64,000 bases of DNA from Bacillus rubiinfantis (GTDB taxonomy: Bacteria > Bacillota > Bacilli > Bacillales > Cytobacillaceae): NCBI GenBank assembly GCA_000752035.1, contig CCFE01000024.1, forward strand, positions 310,001 to 374,000. The letters run 5' to 3'. Positions 1 through 8,579 of the stretch are shown piece after piece. Position 1 is the first letter of the stretch; each line of letters begins with the position of its first letter. A program made the position numbers and the translations under genes. The notes beneath the pieces are model-generated. The model saw only the letters and a program-made list of their open reading frames with translations, searched no databases and was not told the origin of the DNA.

Positions 1-95
1 CTCGAACTATAAATCATGACTAAGCCAAACGCGCATAATAGAAATATGGCAATGATGAGAGAGTAATCATATGATTTTAATATTTTTTTTCCCAT
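1..95 (-). CDS. ftsW: FtsW septal peptidoglycan glycosyltransferase, 5' end only
   Basis: Only the first 31 codons are present; the gene runs off the left edge. The minus strand reads MGKKILKSYDYSLIIAI, then a hydrophobic run ending in VMIYSS, which is the start of the first membrane span of FtsW/RodA/SpoVE (SEDS) proteins and very close to B. subtilis FtsW. SEDS proteins polymerise glycan strands, FtsW at the division septum. The ATG at 93-95 follows AGGA with 8 nt spacing. In B. subtilis ftsW directly follows ylaN, as here, and this synteny supports FtsW over its paralogues. Confidence 0.82.
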   Translation of the reverse strand, partial: MGKKILKSYDYSLIIAIFLLCAFGLVMIYSS

Positions 96-222
96 ATAAG
101 ACGTCCTCATTTTCTTTTTTGGTTATACTATTCTATTATAATAGAAAATGAACAGGATGACTTGTTAAAAATAACTTGTTAATACTTTTTTAATATTCAA
201 TATTCAGAATACTAAATCTAAT

Positions 223-258
223 AAAAAACCCAAACAAATTCTCGTGAACTGTTTGAGT
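223..258 (-). terminator. Terminator after ylaN
   Basis: Stem of 8 bp (229-236 with 250-257, one G-U pair), followed on the minus strand by six T residues. It separates ylaN from ftsW. Confidence 0.75.
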
Positions 259-267
259 TTTGCTCCA

Positions 268-549
268 CTATTTTCTTAGGGATGCATCATGAAGCGCAGA
301 TAATTCTCGTTCTAATTTATCAATAATTGCTTTTCCATCCTTACTATCTATCAGGCCTAAGCGAACAGCAAAGTCTATTTCTCTTGATAATCCAAACATT
401 TGTGTATCCAATACCTCTTCATAAAGAGGGCATTGAGGCATCGTGAGATTATCCATTTGCACTTTGATAAGCTTTAATATTTTCTCAGCATCAGCTTGTA
501 ATAAAGCATATGCTTTTTCTTGGTGATTCACGATCATTTCAGACGCCAC
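268..549 (-). CDS. ylaN: YlaN (UPF0358) iron-homeostasis protein
   Basis: A 93-aa soluble protein nearly identical to B. subtilis YlaN through its core (KVQMDNLTMPQCPLYEEVLD, then GLSREIDFAVRLGL). YlaN is needed for growth under iron limitation; work in Staphylococcus and Bacillus indicates that it binds Fe(II) and interacts with the repressor Fur. Start: a GTG at 549 lies 7 nt after GGGGGG and gives (M)ASEMIV, matching the B. subtilis N-terminus. The ATG at 564 lies at the edge of that SD run, and the ATG at 552 is only 4 nt from it. Monocistronic, with its own promoter and terminator. Confidence 0.92.
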   Translation of the reverse strand: MASEMIVNHQEKAYALLQADAEKILKLIKVQMDNLTMPQCPLYEEVLDTQMFGLSREIDFAVRLGLIDSKDGKAIIDKLERELSALHDASLRK

Positions 550-594
550 CATTGATCCCCCCATCTTTAGAGCGATTATTCAACTTATCTATAA

Positions 595-623
595 ATTTTA
601 CCGTTTACAATTAAAAATTGCAA
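595..623 (-). promoter_or_regulatory. SigA-type promoter of ylaN
   Basis: Minus strand: -35 TTGCAA (618-623), 17-nt spacer, -10 TAAAAT (595-600), about 45 bp upstream of the chosen ylaN start. Confidence 0.6.
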
Positions 624-659
624 GGAATATGAGGCCGGTAAGGAAAACAGTTTATGATT

Positions 660-688
660 ATGACAGATGCCCCAAAAAAGGCTATACT
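660..688 (+). promoter_or_regulatory. SigA-type promoter of ylaL
   Basis: -35 ATGACA (660-665), 17-nt spacer, -10 TATACT (683-688), 32 bp before the ylaL ATG. Confidence 0.65.
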
Positions 689-719
689 TGTGAGTGTGAG
701 TTAATGAGGGGGTACAAGC

Positions 720-1217
720 ATGGGGAAAATTATCACAATAACAGGTAAGGTAAACTATCCGATTACACTCGATCCAGGGACATGGATTTTTGATGATCGA
801 CGCATTGATTTAACCACTTTTTTTACAGATGGACTAGTGGAACATGATGACTTGGAAGAGTACACAAAAGCTGTTTCGAAACACTGGGATCGGGAAATAA
901 TGGAAGGAGCCGTCTTCCCGCCAACATTAAAAACAGAGAAAAAATTCGAGAAAGAGAAAGTTCTTACGGGTACATTTGGCATACTTTTTAAACCATTTTT
1001 AACAAATGCTGAGCCTTTGAATGATGCCTCGGTTCTCGCCATACGGACTGCTGATGGTGAAGTTGAACTTCCATTAAACATTGCTTATGAGCTTATTTTA
1101 AAGTTTTCTGACTCAGGAAAGCCATTGCAATCAGACGGGCCAGTCCATATTTATTACGGCGATCATTCAAATTTGCAAAAACCGATTAAAAATGTGCGGG
1201 AATTTATCGTAAAATAG
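720..1217 (+). CDS. ylaL: YlaL-like conserved protein of unknown function
   Basis: A 165-aa soluble protein without signal peptide or membrane span. Its position between the phoH-type gene and ylaN, and the N-terminal pattern (GKxxTxTGxxxYPITLDPxxWIFDDR), match B. subtilis YlaL, which has no assigned function. The ATG at 720 follows GAGGGGGT. It is transcribed alone from the promoter at 660-688 and converges on ylaK, with which it shares a bidirectional terminator. The symbol rests on synteny plus remembered similarity; nothing in the sequence points to an enzyme activity. Confidence 0.75.
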   Translation: MGKIITITGKVNYPITLDPGTWIFDDRRIDLTTFFTDGLVEHDDLEEYTKAVSKHWDREIMEGAVFPPTLKTEKKFEKEKVLTGTFGILFKPFLTNAEPLNDASVLAIRTADGEVELPLNIAYELILKFSDSGKPLQSDGPVHIYYGDHSNLQKPIKNVREFIVK

Positions 1218-1221
1218 AAAT

Positions 1222-1273
1222 AATGAGCAAGCAAGGTGCTATTAAGATAACCTTCGTCTTGCTCATTTTTTAT
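1222..1273. terminator. Bidirectional terminator between ylaL and ylaK
   Basis: A 10-bp stem AATGAGCAAG (1222-1231) / CTTGCTCATT (1258-1267) with an inner 4-bp AAGG/CCTT extension and T-rich flanks. Convergent genes end on both sides. Confidence 0.8.
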
Positions 1274-2601
1274 TATAACAGCTCTGCTGCTAACCTTGCT
1301 AAATTTGATCTTTCACCTTTTAACAGCTTTACATGACCAGAGATGAGTTGATTTTTAAACCGTTCGACGACATAAGTTAAGCCATTGTTGTACGCATCAA
1401 GGTAGGGATGATCAATTTGTTCTGGGTCGCCCATAAGGACGATTTTGCTGCCCTCACCTACCCGGGTTAATATCGTTTTTACCTCATGTTTCGTTAGATT
1501 CTGCGCTTCATCAATTATGATGAACTGTTTCGGTAAACTTCGCCCGCGAATATAGGTTAATGCTTCTACTTCAATTGACCCTATCCCCGCTAAAATCGCA
1601 TCAAGTTCCCCTGGTTTTTTCGTATTGAAAAGATATTCTAGATTATCGTAGATAGGCTGCATCCAAGGGCGTAGCTTTTCCTGTTTTTCTCCGGGCAAGA
1701 ACCCCAAGTCTTTCCCAACCGGCACAATCGGACGAGCAACTAATAACTTCTTATACTCTTGAAAGTCCTCAGTCTGCAACAGTCCTGCTGCAAGCGCTAG
1801 TAAAGTCTTACCTGTTCCCGCCTTTCCAATTAGTGTTACTAGTGGAATATCCTTGCGCAAAAGCAATTCAATTGCCATTGTTTGTTGCACATTGCGGGGA
1901 TGAATTCCCCATATATGCTCCTGGCTCAAGGATAATTTTTTTACTCTTTGACATGTCTTTTCAATCATTCCTATTGCTGAAGCTGAACTCCCTAGGGCAT
2001 CCTTTATTACCAAAAATTGGTGAGGATAAAAACTGTATCCACCTAACTCTGTTAGTAATAATTCACCCTTCTCATAAAATTGTTTAATCAAATCAACAGC
2101 CACATATATTTCCAAGAAGCCGGGATAGATATCGTCCATTTCTACAACTCGGTCATTTAGAAAATCTTCCGCTGTTAAACCTATTGCATCAGCTTTCACC
2201 CTAACAAGGGCGTCTTTGCTTACAAGGATTACCGGCTTTCCATTTTCTTTAGTCCGTTCTTCTAAATATAAATTTTTTGCAACTGCCAAAATGCGATTAT
2301 CATTGGTTTTTTCGATAAAAATATCCTGAAGCTCATGAAATGACCGATGATTTAATTCAATTCTAATTGATCCGCCATTATCAAGCGGGATTCTTTCGTG
2401 CAGTTTTCCTGAAACTCTCAACCCATCGATTAACCTTGATACTTGTCTTGCATTCCTGCCTATTTCATCCATATATCTTTTCTTTGAGTCCACTTCTTCC
2501 AAGACCACCGCGGGGATCACGACTTCATTATCTTCAAAGGAAAAAATGGAATACGGATCTTGTAATAATACATTAGTATCTAAGACGTATATTTTACTCA
2601 A
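1273..2601 (-). CDS. ylaK: PIN-domain PhoH2-type RNA helicase/ATPase (YlaK)
   Basis: A 442-aa protein with two domains: an N-terminal PIN nuclease domain (YVLDTNVLL near residue 5, conserved acidic residues) and a C-terminal PhoH ATPase with Walker A GKAGTGKT (about 256-263) and Walker B IIIDEAQN (about 359-366). PhoH2 proteins are RNA unwinding and cleaving enzymes. Start: TTG at 2599-2601, 7 nt after GGAGG, giving MSKIYVLDTN as in B. subtilis YlaK (442 aa as I recall it). An in-frame extension to 2724 has no ribosome binding site and no family similarity. Divergent from ylaJ. Confidence 0.9.
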   Translation of the reverse strand: MSKIYVLDTNVLLQDPYSIFSFEDNEVVIPAVVLEEVDSKKRYMDEIGRNARQVSRLIDGLRVSGKLHERIPLDNGGSIRIELNHRSFHELQDIFIEKTNDNRILAVAKNLYLEERTKENGKPVILVSKDALVRVKADAIGLTAEDFLNDRVVEMDDIYPGFLEIYVAVDLIKQFYEKGELLLTELGGYSFYPHQFLVIKDALGSSASAIGMIEKTCQRVKKLSLSQEHIWGIHPRNVQQTMAIELLLRKDIPLVTLIGKAGTGKTLLALAAGLLQTEDFQEYKKLLVARPIVPVGKDLGFLPGEKQEKLRPWMQPIYDNLEYLFNTKKPGELDAILAGIGSIEVEALTYIRGRSLPKQFIIIDEAQNLTKHEVKTILTRVGEGSKIVLMGDPEQIDHPYLDAYNNGLTYVVERFKNQLISGHVKLLKGERSNLARLAAELL

Positions 2602-2788
2602 AGCGACGCCTCCTGCTTCACAAGTTGTTAGAGCTACTCCTAATAGATGACCATGATCTTGGCCAGTAGGGACATTGGTAAAATATATGTTTATTGGAAT
2701 AAAGATAGAAGGAATTCCGCACAATAAAATACGAGAACAGTGTCATGATTTTAAAATAATGGTTTAATATTGTGGAGGTGCAACTAAA

Positions 2789-3379
2789 TTGAGAACAATC
2801 TTGTTAAGTTTAGCATTCTGCATGTTCCTCGCAGGCTGCAATAATGACCGGCATCAACAAATTGCTGACAGTGAACATCCCTCTCTGGTGAATGTTAATA
2901 ATAGTTCAATCCCCAATGTGGACAGACAATCGGGTCAAGAAATATCGAAGCGGTTAGTGCAATTAGCAGTGAGTATTCCGCATGTAAACGATGCAACTGC
3001 AGTTGTTCTAGGAAACTATGCCATTGTTGGGATTGACGTAGATGCAAAAATCGACCGCTCACAAGTTGGTACGATAAAATATTCCGTCGCCGAAAGCCTA
3101 AAGAAAGATCCATACGGTGCTAAGGCAGTCGTGGTCGCTGATGCTGATACGACACAGAGATTAAAGGAAATTCAAACAGATATTAAAAATGGCAGTCCAG
3201 TTAGGGGTATTTTAGAAGAGCTAGCCGATGTCGCTGGGCGCTTAATGCCAGAAATTCCTGGAGACTTAATTACACCAAGCCCTAAAAAAGCGACTGAAAA
3301 ACAGGATAAACAACTTCCTAAACAAGATGAGAAACAGCTAGAAAAGAAGCAAAACAGCCAGTCCAATTACCACAAATAA
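2789..3379 (+). CDS. ylaJ: YhcN/YlaJ-family sporulation lipoprotein
   Basis: 196 aa. N-terminal signal peptide ending in a lipobox (FLAGC, Cys at residue 17), so predicted to be lipid-anchored outside the membrane. The middle (VPHVNDATAVVLGNYAIVGIDVDA and on) is the YhcN/YlaJ domain found in spore lipoproteins; YlaJ is made in the forespore and affects germination in B. subtilis. The C-terminal 40 residues are a K/Q/E-rich low-complexity tail. Start TTG at 2789, 8 nt after GGAGGTG. Followed by a terminator shared with the opposing PPOX-family gene. Confidence 0.87.
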   Translation: MRTILLSLAFCMFLAGCNNDRHQQIADSEHPSLVNVNNSSIPNVDRQSGQEISKRLVQLAVSIPHVNDATAVVLGNYAIVGIDVDAKIDRSQVGTIKYSVAESLKKDPYGAKAVVVADADTTQRLKEIQTDIKNGSPVRGILEELADVAGRLMPEIPGDLITPSPKKATEKQDKQLPKQDEKQLEKKQNSQSNYHK

Positions 3380-3383
3380 GATT

Positions 3384-3417
3384 GAAAAAAGCTTAGAAAC
3401 TAATCTAAGCTTTTTTC
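3384..3417. terminator. Bidirectional terminator overlapping a stop codon
   Basis: 13-bp stem AAAAAAGCTTAGA (3385-3397) / TCTAAGCTTTTTT (3404-3416). On the minus strand the first arm contains the last codons and the TAG stop of the PPOX-family gene. Confidence 0.8.
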
Positions 3418-3860
3418 ATTGCCTCCATTACTTGTTTATCTAGTCGCTCAGCTGCCTTTTTATCGTATGTCTTATCATACTGGACTACAGAGGTGATTTT
3501 AGAGCCGTAAAACATCACATCTCTTACCTCGATAATGTTTACTGCAATAAGCGCAAGTTTTAATGGGACATCCTTTATCCTATCTTCCTTTACGACAGCT
3601 TCTCCTTGAATAGAGTAGGTTGATTCATTAGCAATGATATTAATAACGACCTTGTTATTTTTCGCGATATTTTGCAGGATTCTAGACCGATTGTCAACGG
3701 CAAAATAAATTGTACTGTCATTTTTCGCCAGCACCCATGAAATGGCACTAACATTTGGACCTCCCGTTTCATGGTCGATAGTAGCTAAAGTTACAAATCT
3801 TTCTCTTTGCATTTCATCATATAAAGGCTTTATCAGCCGAGGTTCTACTTGGTTTGCCAT
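3405..3860 (-). CDS. PPOX-class (pyridoxamine 5'-phosphate oxidase-like) FMN-binding protein
   Basis: 151 aa with the split-barrel pattern of pyridoxamine 5'-phosphate oxidase-like proteins: RFVTLATIDHETGGPNVSAI near the N-terminus, then a WVLAKNDSTIYFAVD strand pair and RSRILQNIAKNNKVVINI. Such proteins bind FMN, F420 or haem; the substrate cannot be told from sequence. The ATG follows AAAGGAG with 9 nt spacing. Its final codons form one arm of the terminator shared with ylaJ. I know of no equivalent at this position in B. subtilis, so it may be a lineage-specific insertion. Confidence 0.78.
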   Translation of the reverse strand: MANQVEPRLIKPLYDEMQRERFVTLATIDHETGGPNVSAISWVLAKNDSTIYFAVDNRSRILQNIAKNNKVVINIIANESTYSIQGEAVVKEDRIKDVPLKLALIAVNIIEVRDVMFYGSKITSVVQYDKTYDKKAAERLDKQVMEAMKKA

Positions 3861-4032
3861 TTTATAAAACTCCTTTAATGTTTTTACTTAGTCTGCATTG
3901 AAAACAGTTACAATTATCATACTACTATGTAGTTTTTTCATCAACTTAGACACTTGCTGTTCCGCAGATTCCACAACTCATGGTATAGTAATATACATAA
4001 TGAGTGTTGCAGAAAATCGAGAGGTGCCTTAA

Positions 4033-4233
4033 ATGCGAGTTAAATGTGTTATCTGTGATAAAATCGAAACGATTGACGATGAGTCCGTTATCGCAAAGCG
4101 ACTTCGTAATCGTCCAATTCATACATATATGTGTAAGGAATGTCACGATCGAATAAGTGAAAAAACACTTGCCCGTATAGATTCTGGAAACTTCAAACTT
4201 TACCGGACAAGAGTAGATGAAGATAATTGGTGA
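4033..4233 (+). CDS. ylaI: YlaI zinc-ribbon protein (DUF2197)
   Basis: 66 aa with two zinc-knuckle pairs, CVIC (residues 5-8) and CKEC (residues 36-39), and the strongly conserved block RLRNRPIHTYMCKECHDRI. This matches B. subtilis YlaI, a small zinc-binding protein of unknown role. The ATG lies 6 nt after GAGAGGTG. It ends just before a strong terminator shared with the convergent typA-ylaH operon. Confidence 0.88.
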   Translation: MRVKCVICDKIETIDDESVIAKRLRNRPIHTYMCKECHDRISEKTLARIDSGNFKLYRTRVDEDNW

Positions 4234-4235
4234 AT

Positions 4236-4277
4236 AAAAAGCCTCAAGTCGCTTTTATGGACTTGAGGCTTTTTTTA
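4236..4277. terminator. Bidirectional terminator between ylaI and the typA operon
   Basis: Perfect 15-bp stem AAAAAGCCTCAAGTC (4236-4250) / its complement (4260-4274), with T tracts on both strands. Confidence 0.88.
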
Positions 4278-4565
4278 CTCATCTGGATAGTTTGCATATT
4301 TTTCAGGCTCTTGATTGATTTGGTTTAACATAATTTCGATTAATTCACACGGAAAACGTGTCTTTTTAGTCTCTTCGCCATGCTGATACGAAAGATAATA
4401 CATTTCATCATCTTTTGTTATCATCACATCAGATATATCATATTCCGAAGCCATTATCTCTTCGAAGTGATTCTTGGTCTCTGCTGCAGCAGTATCCTCA
4501 GGCCGTGCATCACTAACTACTTTGATTGTTAACCAATTATACAAAACATCCTGAACTGATTTCAT
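4275..4565 (-). CDS. Conserved hypothetical protein, last gene of the typA operon
   Basis: 96 aa, acidic, soluble, no recognised domain (KSVQDVLYNWLTIKVVSDAR at the N-terminus). It starts 15 bp after ylaH and so is very likely cotranscribed with typA and ylaH. Two in-frame ATGs exist: the upstream one (4574) touches the G-run that should serve as the ribosome binding site, so the second (4565) is preferred. I do not recognise a B. subtilis counterpart and assign no function. Confidence 0.7.
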   Translation of the reverse strand: MKSVQDVLYNWLTIKVVSDARPEDTAAAETKNHFEEIMASEYDISDVMITKDDEMYYLSYQHGEETKKTRFPCELIEIMLNQINQEPEKYANYPDE

Positions 4566-4580
4566 TTTCCCCATCCCCCG

Positions 4581-4922
4581 TTATTTCGCCTCAGTGTGTT
4601 GTTTTTTCGATTGGCGCAAACGAATTTTGTATATGACCAAGATGATGGCTGCTACCGCTAAGCCTTCAGCAATCGGCAGTGCGTAGGAGAAAAACAACAG
4701 GATTAAACACCCAACTACTAAACATGTATAAATAATGATGTTTTTTAGCAGCGGTAATTTTTTCGCAAAACCCAGTCGGTAAACAATAATTGTCAAGATA
4801 ACAATAAAGAAATATTGTAACAAAACTCCTGTTTCAATAACCTGCTTCGTCACTGGAGAATCTCCTGCAGCAAGTTCAATGAAAAATCGTAAACTTGGAG
4901 AGAACGATTTTAGATCATCCAC
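4581..4922 (-). CDS. ylaH: YlaH-like small membrane protein
   Basis: 113 aa with about three hydrophobic segments (YFFIVILTIIVYRLGF, NIIIYTCLVVGCLILLFF, GLAVAAIILVIYKIRL). The pattern RLGFAKKLPLLK and the terminal YKIRLRQ tail fit B. subtilis YlaH, found in the same place after typA. Start GTG at 4922, 9 nt after AAGGGG; the TTG at 4931 overlaps the SD. Function unknown; in the typA operon, 21 bp downstream of typA. Confidence 0.78.
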   Translation of the reverse strand: MDDLKSFSPSLRFFIELAAGDSPVTKQVIETGVLLQYFFIVILTIIVYRLGFAKKLPLLKNIIIYTCLVVGCLILLFFSYALPIAEGLAVAAIILVIYKIRLRQSKKQHTEAK

Positions 4923-4943
4923 AACGCGCAACCCCTTAAGTTA

Positions 4944-6782
4944 TTAGCCCATTTCAGCATATTTTTTCTTTCTTGCTAATTTTTCACGTTCATTTTTGTC
5001 TAAAATTTTCTTTCTAAGACGAATTGATTTGGGTGTAACTTCACAATATTCATCATCATTTAAATATTCTAAGGATTCCTCTAACGTCATAATCCGCGGC
5101 TTTTTAATCACGGCAGTTTGATCCTTCGTTGCAGAGCGGACATTTGTAGCATGTTTTACTTTGGTAATGTTGACAGCAATATCATTTTCCCGGGTATTCT
5201 CACCTACAATCATTCCCTCATAAATTTCCGTACCCGGTTCCACAAAAATGGTTCCCCGGTCCTCTACCTGCATTATACCATAAGTAGAAGCCTTACCTGA
5301 CTCCATTGAGACAAGTACACCATTTCTTCGTCCGCCAACTTGACCTGATAGCATCGGCTGATAGCTGTCAAATGAATGATTAATAATTCCGTAACCACGT
5401 GTGAGAGTTAAAAACTCAGTGGTATAGCCAATTAACCCTCGGGCAGGAACATTAAAAATCAAGCGCACCTGGCCATTACCATTATTAATCATATCCAGCA
5501 TTTCCCCTTTACGGGCACCGATTGATTCCATTACTGCACCGGTATGCTCTTCTGGAACATCAATCTGGACTCTTTCTACTGGTTCACAACGAACACCGTC
5601 TATTTCCTTAACAATAACTTCTGGTTTGGAAACCTGTAATTCAAAGCCTTCACGACGCATATTTTCAATTAGGATTGAAAGATGAAGCTCGCCTCGACCA
5701 GAAACAACCCAGGCGTCAGGTGAATCGGTATTTTCTACCCGTAAGCTTACATCTGTGTGAAGTTGTTCTCTAAGACGTTCTTCAATTTTTCTGGCTGTTA
5801 CAAATTTTCCTTCACGGCCAGCAAACGGACTGTTATTTACAACAAATGTCATTTGTAACGTCGGTTCGTCAATCCTTAACACCGGTAAGGCTTCTTGGTG
5901 TTCAATTGGACAAACAGTTTCTCCGACATTAATATCTTCCATTCCGGAGACTGCTACTAAATCGCCAGCTTTAGCTTCCTGTACTTCCTCACGCTTCAAT
6001 CCAAAGAATCCAAGAATTTTGGTTACGCGAAAGTTTTTTACGGATCCATCTAATTTCATTAATGCGACTTGCTGCCCAACCTTCATCGTTCCTCGGAAAA
6101 CCCTGCCGATGCCGATTCTTCCTACATATTCATTATAGTCGAGAAGAGCAACTTGAAATTGTAATGGTTCTTCACTATTGTCAACAGGTGCAGGAATATG
6201 ATCGATAATTGCTTCATATAAGGATTGCATGTTATCATCCTGTTTTTCTGGATTAGTGCTAGCTGTACCATTAATTGCAGATGCATAAATCACCGGGAAT
6301 TCCAATTGATCTTCATTTGCATCCAACTCAATAAATAAGTCGATAACCTCATCAATCACCTCTGCCGGACGTGCAAAATCACGGTCAATTTTATTCACAA
6401 CGACAATTGGTGTTAGATTTTGCTCCAACGCCTTTTTGAGAACAAAGCGGGTTTGCGGCATACATCCTTCATAGGCATCGACTACAAGCAGAACGCCGTC
6501 AACCATTCGCATAATCCGCTCTACTTCACCACCAAAATCAGCATGTCCTGGTGTATCCAATATGTTAATTTTTTTATTCTTATACTGAATCGCGGTATTT
6601 TTTGCTAATATTGTGATTCCACGTTCTCTTTCCAAATCATTAGAATCCATTGCGCGCTCTTCAACATGTTCATTCGAGCGAAAAATTCCAGACTGTTTTA
6701 ATAATTGATCAACAAGCGTTGTTTTTCCGTGGTCAACGTGCGCAATAATAGCGATATTTCTAATATCTTCTCTTACTTTCAA
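4944..6782 (-). CDS. typA: TypA/BipA ribosome-associated translational GTPase
   Basis: 612 aa, the family's usual length. G-domain motifs: P-loop AHVDHGKT (about 14-21), DTPGHADF, NKIDR; then EF-G-like domains II, III and V and the BipA-specific C-terminal domain (RGLIGYTTEFLTLTRGYG). BipA binds 70S ribosomes at the EF-G site, aids 50S assembly, and is important in the cold and under stress. Start is TTG at 6780-6782 with GGAG 10 nt upstream. First gene of a three-gene operon with ylaH and a 96-aa protein. Confidence 0.96.
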   Translation of the reverse strand: MKVREDIRNIAIIAHVDHGKTTLVDQLLKQSGIFRSNEHVEERAMDSNDLERERGITILAKNTAIQYKNKKINILDTPGHADFGGEVERIMRMVDGVLLVVDAYEGCMPQTRFVLKKALEQNLTPIVVVNKIDRDFARPAEVIDEVIDLFIELDANEDQLEFPVIYASAINGTASTNPEKQDDNMQSLYEAIIDHIPAPVDNSEEPLQFQVALLDYNEYVGRIGIGRVFRGTMKVGQQVALMKLDGSVKNFRVTKILGFFGLKREEVQEAKAGDLVAVSGMEDINVGETVCPIEHQEALPVLRIDEPTLQMTFVVNNSPFAGREGKFVTARKIEERLREQLHTDVSLRVENTDSPDAWVVSGRGELHLSILIENMRREGFELQVSKPEVIVKEIDGVRCEPVERVQIDVPEEHTGAVMESIGARKGEMLDMINNGNGQVRLIFNVPARGLIGYTTEFLTLTRGYGIINHSFDSYQPMLSGQVGGRRNGVLVSMESGKASTYGIMQVEDRGTIFVEPGTEIYEGMIVGENTRENDIAVNITKVKHATNVRSATKDQTAVIKKPRIMTLEESLEYLNDDEYCEVTPKSIRLRKKILDKNEREKLARKKKYAEMG

Positions 6783-6876
6783 AAGTAGTCCACTCCTATT
6801 AATAAAAAAATCTATCTACATCCTTAGCTTGAAGCAAAGAATGTTGTTTCCTCTTAGTTTCATGTACAACTGAAAC

Positions 6877-6882
6877 ATTATA
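6877..6882 (-). promoter_or_regulatory. Extended -10 promoter of typA
   Basis: Minus strand TGGTATAAT (extended -10) about 95 bp upstream of typA, with no good -35 box. Confidence 0.45.
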
Positions 6883-6954
6883 CCACATTAACAGTGGAAA
6901 GCTAAAAATTTTTTCGGTAAAATAGAAATAAAAAGAATGATAAGGGGATAAACA

Positions 6955-7140
6955 ATGAAACAACCAAAGTGGACATTACTGCTGTATTCCATTCTAGCAG
7001 CAGCTGGAATGATGGGAATCGGCGTTGCTATTGCTGAAAGAAGCCTACTTGGTATCGTCAGTTGTATCGCAGCTGTAATCGTTGTTATGGGTATGGGTTT
7101 CACGACGAAAAAAAAGCTCCGGGAAAAAGGAGAAATTTAA
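6955..7140 (+). CDS. ylaF: YlaF-like small membrane protein (DUF5325)
   Basis: 61 aa with two membrane spans (LLLYSILAAAGMMGIGVAIA and LLGIVSCIAAVIVVMGMGF) and a basic tail. Position next to typA matches B. subtilis ylaF. The ATG follows AAGGGGAT at 5 nt. Function unknown. It converges on yktC, sharing a terminator. Confidence 0.8.
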   Translation: MKQPKWTLLLYSILAAAGMMGIGVAIAERSLLGIVSCIAAVIVVMGMGFTTKKKLREKGEI

Positions 7141-7166
7141 AAAGAAGCCGTTAAGGCTTCTTTTTA
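7138..7166. terminator. Bidirectional terminator between ylaF and yktC
   Basis: 9-bp stem AAAGAAGCC (7141-7149) / GGCTTCTTT (7155-7163) with T tract. Confidence 0.8.
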
Positions 7167-7961
7167 CCAATTGCCACTTTTTAAATACTTGTCTAGAATT
7201 TCTTGATGTAGCCCAGGTTTTGCGGCAAATACTGAATCCTTTGAAAGAAAATCGAGCTTTTCACCTCTCAGGTTGGTTACAAGCCCGCCCAATTCTTCAA
7301 CAAGAATAGCTCCGGCGGCATAATCCCAAGGTGATAGCCGCATAGATACATAAGCATCGACTCTTCCTGTGGCTACATAAACTAATTCAAGCGCAGCTGT
7401 ACCATAAGATCTTGTCCCACGTGCATCTTTTGCCAAAGAACTTAACAGCTGGTAATCAATTCGTGGGTTTTCGATCACCCAAGTGGCATTTAAGGCAATA
7501 ATGGATTCTTTCACTGTTCTTTCATGTAAAGCCGGAATGGGCTGGTTATTTATGTATGCACCCTTGCCGCTAATCGCATGATACATTTCATCATGAACTA
7601 CATCGTAAATAATGCCGATTTTACCCATGCCGCCCTCATAAACAGCAAGAGAAATGGCAAAATTCCGCTGCTGATGAACAAAATTCATTGTTCCGTCTAT
7701 TGGATCAATCATCCACACAATCCCTTCCAGTGTTTTCAATTGATCCCCGAACCCTTCTTCACCGATAATTTTATGGTCCGGATAGCTTCCTTTGATTTTT
7801 TTGACGAAGAATTGCTCAATCTCCTGATCCATTTCTGTAACTAAGTCATTAGGGTTTGACTTCGTATGAATTGTTAGGGTTTTATGAAATGATGAACGAA
7901 TCCGCTCCCCTGCCTCTTTAACCCATTCTTTTGCCTGATTATCAATCGTCTCCCAGTTCAT
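7164..7961 (-). CDS. yktC: Inositol-monophosphatase-family phosphatase (YktC/SuhB)
   Basis: 265 aa. Mg-binding motifs of the family are complete: IGEEG (about residue 66), IDPIDGTMNFVH (about 84-95) and WDYAAG (about 212). B. subtilis YktC dephosphorylates inositol-1-phosphate and related sugar phosphates. Start: ATG at 7961, 7 nt after GGAGG, giving MNWETIDNQ; the in-frame ATG at 7991 lacks an SD. Ends in a terminator shared with ylaF. Confidence 0.92.
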   Translation of the reverse strand: MNWETIDNQAKEWVKEAGERIRSSFHKTLTIHTKSNPNDLVTEMDQEIEQFFVKKIKGSYPDHKIIGEEGFGDQLKTLEGIVWMIDPIDGTMNFVHQQRNFAISLAVYEGGMGKIGIIYDVVHDEMYHAISGKGAYINNQPIPALHERTVKESIIALNATWVIENPRIDYQLLSSLAKDARGTRSYGTAALELVYVATGRVDAYVSMRLSPWDYAAGAILVEELGGLVTNLRGEKLDFLSKDSVFAAKPGLHQEILDKYLKSGNW

Positions 7962-8095
7962 TTTAGTCCTCCAAAAGTGTCGTTCTAACATGTAGTATAT
8001 GTAGTTTGAAACATTAACGATTAATTCATGTATCTATAGCTTAATTCAAAATTAATCATCCAGGCAAATTTTTGCGTCAATACAACCTCAATAAT

Positions 8096-8130
8096 AAACG
8101 AACTCCCCCTTTTTATTACGGAGTTCGTTT
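8096..8130 (-). terminator. Putative terminator downstream of ykzI
   Basis: 11-bp stem AAACGAACTCC (8096-8106) / GGAGTTCGTTT (8120-8130); only a short T run follows on the minus strand. It lies 70 bp after ykzI, and I see no gene between. Confidence 0.5.
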
Positions 8131-8200
8131 ATATGAAAATGATTCTGCATCGCTTCATTTCTACTATGCTTCTCCTTAATAAATAATACTTCTTAAGAAG

Positions 8201-8395
8201 TTAGAATGCCTTTAAGCGGACTAATTCTTGGCGTATCTTCTCAAGCTTTTGTTTACATAGTTTAATTTTTTTCTCGTTTTCTTCCTCCATTGCCTCATAT
8301 AATGTAGCTAATTCATAATCCATTTCTAATTTTAATACCGCTGCTCTTTCCTTTTCATTGGGTTTTTTTAAAGAAGTATTCATTAATTGTTTCAC
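8201..8395 (-). CDS. ykzI: YkzI-like small coiled-coil protein
   Basis: 64 aa, highly charged, almost entirely helical heptad-like sequence (LEMDYELATLYEAMEEENEKK). Lies between yktC and yktB, the place of B. subtilis ykzI. Start GTG at 8395, 8 nt after AAGGAG; the ATG at 8425 would put the SD inside the gene. Function unknown. Confidence 0.7.
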   Translation of the reverse strand: MKQLMNTSLKKPNEKERAAVLKLEMDYELATLYEAMEEENEKKIKLCKQKLEKIRQELVRLKAF

Positions 8396-8579
8396 ACTTC
8401 CATCTCCTTCCATTAGCTTATGCAATTCCTTTTAATCAATTTTCTTACAGTATCATATGAGCCTTCCTAACATCTTGGAACAAATATGTGCATTAACCTA
8501 GAAAGTCAGTTTCAGAAGATGTCTACAATTTTTCTTATTCTGCCATTTATGTTATAAATAGTTCGGGAGGGTTAATACA

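Noticed and set aside
7082..7309. 75-codon plus-strand ORF after ylaF
   Set aside because: It overlaps ylaF and then runs antisense through yktC across a terminator; a shadow.
8131..8200. Nine-codon ORF with a nearby AAGGAG downstream of ykzI
   Set aside because: Too short and the spacing to its ATG is poor; no other support.
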